DNA from: Eggerthellales bacterium
GTDB taxonomy: Bacteria; Actinomycetota; Coriobacteriia; Coriobacteriales; Eggerthellaceae
Assembly: GCA_029101185.1 (NCBI GenBank)
Contig: JAQXQN010000019.1
Span: 1 to 55,555 of the forward strand
Length of the DNA: 55,555 nt
Reading direction: 5' to 3'
This document shows positions 53,765 to 55,555 of the stretch, one piece after another. The notes beneath the pieces were generated by a model. That model was given only the letters and a program-made list of their open reading frames with translations, was not told the DNA's origin and ran no database searches. Every line of letters starts with the position of its first letter. Positions within the stretch are counted from its first letter, which is position 1. A program made the position numbers and the translations under genes.

Positions 53765-55555
53765 ATGGGCTTTTTGAGCAAGATTCTTACCTTTGGCGAA
53801 GGCAAGCAGCTAAAGCAGTACCAGAACCTGGTGCAGAAGGTAGGCAGCTTCGAGCCTGCCATGAAGGATCTCTCCGATGAAGAGCTGGCGGCTCTTACCA
53901 GCGCCTACCGCACGCGCTACGCCAACGGCGAGAGCCTGGATTCTCTGCTGCCGGAGGCCTTTGCCACGGTGAGGGAGGCTGGCTGGCGGACCTTGGGCAT
54001 GCGCCATTTTGACGTGCAGCTCATTGGCGGTATGGCCCTGCATGACGGGCAGATTGCAGAGATGAAAACTGGCGAGGGTAAGACCCTTGTCTCCACCTTG
54101 GCTGGATACCTGAATGCCATCCCCGGCAAGGGCGTGCATGTGGTCACGGTCAATGACTACCTTGCCAAGCGCGACTCCGAGTGGATGGGCAGGATTTACC
54201 GTTTCCTGGGTATGGAAGTGGGTCTGATTCAAAACGGCATGAGCCCGAAGGACCGTATTCCTGCATACCAGGCCGACGTCACGTACGGCACCAACGCGGA
54301 GTTTGGCTTTGACTACCTGAGGGATAACATGGTCAAGCGGGCGGGGTCTCGGGTCCAGCGTGGCCATAGCTTCGCCATCGTAGACGAGGTGGACTCCATC
54401 CTGATTGACGAGGCCCGTACTCCTTTGATCATCTCAGGTGCTGGCATCAAGGCGGCGGACACCTACAAGAAGTTCGCTCGGGCCATGCTTGCCCTCAGTC
54501 CCGAGGATGACTTCATCCTTGATGAGGCCAAGCGCACCATCGTCCCCACCGAGGTGGGACTGGCAAAGATCGAGGCCAGGCTGGGCATTGAGGACATCTA
54601 CGCGGACACCACCGGGCAACTGGCCAACCATCTGCAGCAGGCCTTGAGGGCCCAGTACCTGTTCAAGCGGGATGTGGACTATGTGGTCGTAGGCGGCGAG
54701 GTCAAGATTGTTGACGAGTTCACCGGCCGCATCATGGAGGGCCGCAGGTATTCCGAGGGTCTGCACCAGGCCCTTGAGGCAAAGGAGAACGTGCGCATCC
54801 GCGAGGAGAACCAGACCCTTGCCACCATCACCCTGCAAAACTACTTCCGCCTCTATGACAAGCTCTCGGGCATGACTGGCACCGCCATGACTGAGGACGC
54901 AGAGTTTCGTCAGATTTACAACCTGCCGGTGGTTGCCATTCCGCCCAATAAGCCGGTGGCTCGTGTGGATAACAATGACCTGGTGTATCGTACCATCGAT
55001 GCCAAGTTCAAGGCCGTGGCCGACGATGTGGCCCGCCGTCATCAGGCGCAGCAGCCCGTGCTGGTGGGCACCGTCTCCATTGAGACCTCCGAGCGGCTCT
55101 CTCGGGCCCTTGATAAGCGGGGTATTCCCCATGAGACCCTCAACGCCAAGAACCATGAGCGGGAGGCTCATATCGTGGCCCAGGCGGGCCGTCTTGGGGC
55201 GGTAACCATCGCCACCAACATGGCTGGTCGTGGTACGGACATCCTTCTTGGCGGCAACGCGGAGGTGCTTGCCGACGATTTGCTGCTTGAGCGTGGCATT
55301 GCTCTTGAGGAGGCCACAGATGAGCAGCGCCAGTGGGCGGCGGATCAGGCCAAGGCCATCACCAAATCCGAGCACGACCAGGTGGTCAAGGCTGGAGGCC
55401 TTGCGGTTATCGGCACGGAGCGCCATGAGTCCCGCCGTATCGACAACCAGCTGCGTGGCCGCTCCGGACGTCAGGGAGACCCTGGCGAGACCCAGTTTTA
55501 CCTGTCTTTGGAGGACGACCTGATGCGTCTGTTCGGTGGGGACCGGATGGATTCC
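53765..55555 (+). CDS. secA: Protein translocase ATPase SecA (cut by window end)
   Basis: Motor that pushes preproteins through SecYEG. The window holds 597 codons; the normal length is 800-950, so the C-terminal scaffold and any zinc tail lie outside. The first residues [23 protein letters not shown] are typical. The Walker A motif is MKTGEGKTL (about 100-108), [11 protein letters not shown] and [16 protein letters not shown] follow, and the second ATPase half has [10 protein letters not shown] and the Arg finger region [13 protein letters not shown] near 565-580. GAAAGGG precedes the ATG at 53765. Actinobacteria often have SecA1 and SecA2; nothing here marks it as the accessory form. Its partner secE is at 16.2 kb. 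Confidence 0.97.
   Translation, partial: MGFLSKILTFGEGKQLKQYQNLVQKVGSFEPAMKDLSDEELAALTSAYRTRYANGESLDSLLPEAFATVREAGWRTLGMRHFDVQLIGGMALHDGQIAEMKTGEGKTLVSTLAGYLNAIPGKGVHVVTVNDYLAKRDSEWMGRIYRFLGMEVGLIQNGMSPKDRIPAYQADVTYGTNAEFGFDYLRDNMVKRAGSRVQRGHSFAIVDEVDSILIDEARTPLIISGAGIKAADTYKKFARAMLALSPEDDFILDEAKRTIVPTEVGLAKIEARLGIEDIYADTTGQLANHLQQALRAQYLFKRDVDYVVVGGEVKIVDEFTGRIMEGRRYSEGLHQALEAKENVRIREENQTLATITLQNYFRLYDKLSGMTGTAMTEDAEFRQIYNLPVVAIPPNKPVARVDNNDLVYRTIDAKFKAVADDVARRHQAQQPVLVGTVSIETSERLSRALDKRGIPHETLNAKNHEREAHIVAQAGRLGAVTIATNMAGRGTDILLGGNAEVLADDLLLERGIALEEATDEQRQWAADQAKAITKSEHDQVVKAGGLAVIGTERHESRRIDNQLRGRSGRQGDPGETQFYLSLEDDLMRLFGGDRMDS

Overview
The window is one continuous chromosomal segment from a high-GC bacterium, most likely an actinomycete of the class Coriobacteriia (an inference from gene content, not a database match). 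The evidence is a division cluster with FtsQ next to FtsZ and no FtsA, SepF-YggT-DivIVA downstream, a SARP/BTAD-type regulator, mostly GAG/GCC-type codons, and sigma70-like promoters and hairpin-plus-T terminators throughout. Almost everything is core metabolism and housekeeping. I see no prophage, transposon, CRISPR array or defence island; the only defence or repair gene outside the usual set is a solitary Vsr-like endonuclease.

Layout. (1) 1-0.7 kb: the 3' end of a 23S rRNA gene, a 5S rRNA and a strong terminator. (2) 0.95-7.4 kb: an unknown HEAT-like protein, NAD-type isocitrate dehydrogenase, aconitase and an unknown three-helix membrane protein. (3) 7.5-9.6 kb: the L10 leader with rplJ-rplL, a YbaK-type deacylase and tRNA-Glu(UUC). 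(4) 9.6-13.6 kb: vsr, an aminotransferase and a PutP-type symporter, then a 600-base repeat-rich intergenic region. (5) 14.1-19.4 kb: tRNA-Tyr/Thr/Met, tuf, rpmG, tRNA-Trp, secE, nusG, rplK, rplA and map. (6) 19.4-26.8 kb: murJ, nadK, a DUF1846 protein, pyrG and a XerD-type recombinase. (7) 27-46 kb: the division and cell-wall (dcw) cluster mraZ-rsmH-ftsL-ftsI-murF-mraY-murD-ftsW-murG-murC-murB-ftsQ-ftsZ, followed by pgeF, a PLP-binding protein, sepF, yggT and divIVA. (8) 46-50.2 kb: RNase P RNA, then thiN, a TPP riboswitch and thiM-thiE-thiD, then tRNA-Glu(CUC) and tRNA-Gln(CUG). (9) 50.5 kb to the end: a 1,051-residue STAND ATPase/SARP regulator and a truncated secA.

How the genes work together. 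The dcw block makes lipid II (MurF, MraY, MurD, MurG, MurC, MurB; MurE is not here), flips it (MurJ) and builds the septum (FtsZ, SepF, FtsQ/L, FtsW, FtsI, DivIVA). secE, nusG, the ribosomal proteins, tuf and the tRNAs form the translation and secretion core, with secA at the far end. The thi genes recycle and join thiamine precursors under riboswitch control. Isocitrate dehydrogenase and aconitase supply 2-oxoglutarate.

The most unusual signal is not a gene. The non-palindromic word CGAAGCGTNC (often GNCGAAGCGTNC) occurs 23 times by hand count on both strands, inside genes and between them, roughly ten times more than composition predicts. Every CGAAGCGT in the window is followed by NC. It resembles a DNA-uptake-type or other genome-wide recognition word. 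A 36-bp tandem repeat near 13.8 kb carries one-mismatch relatives of it.
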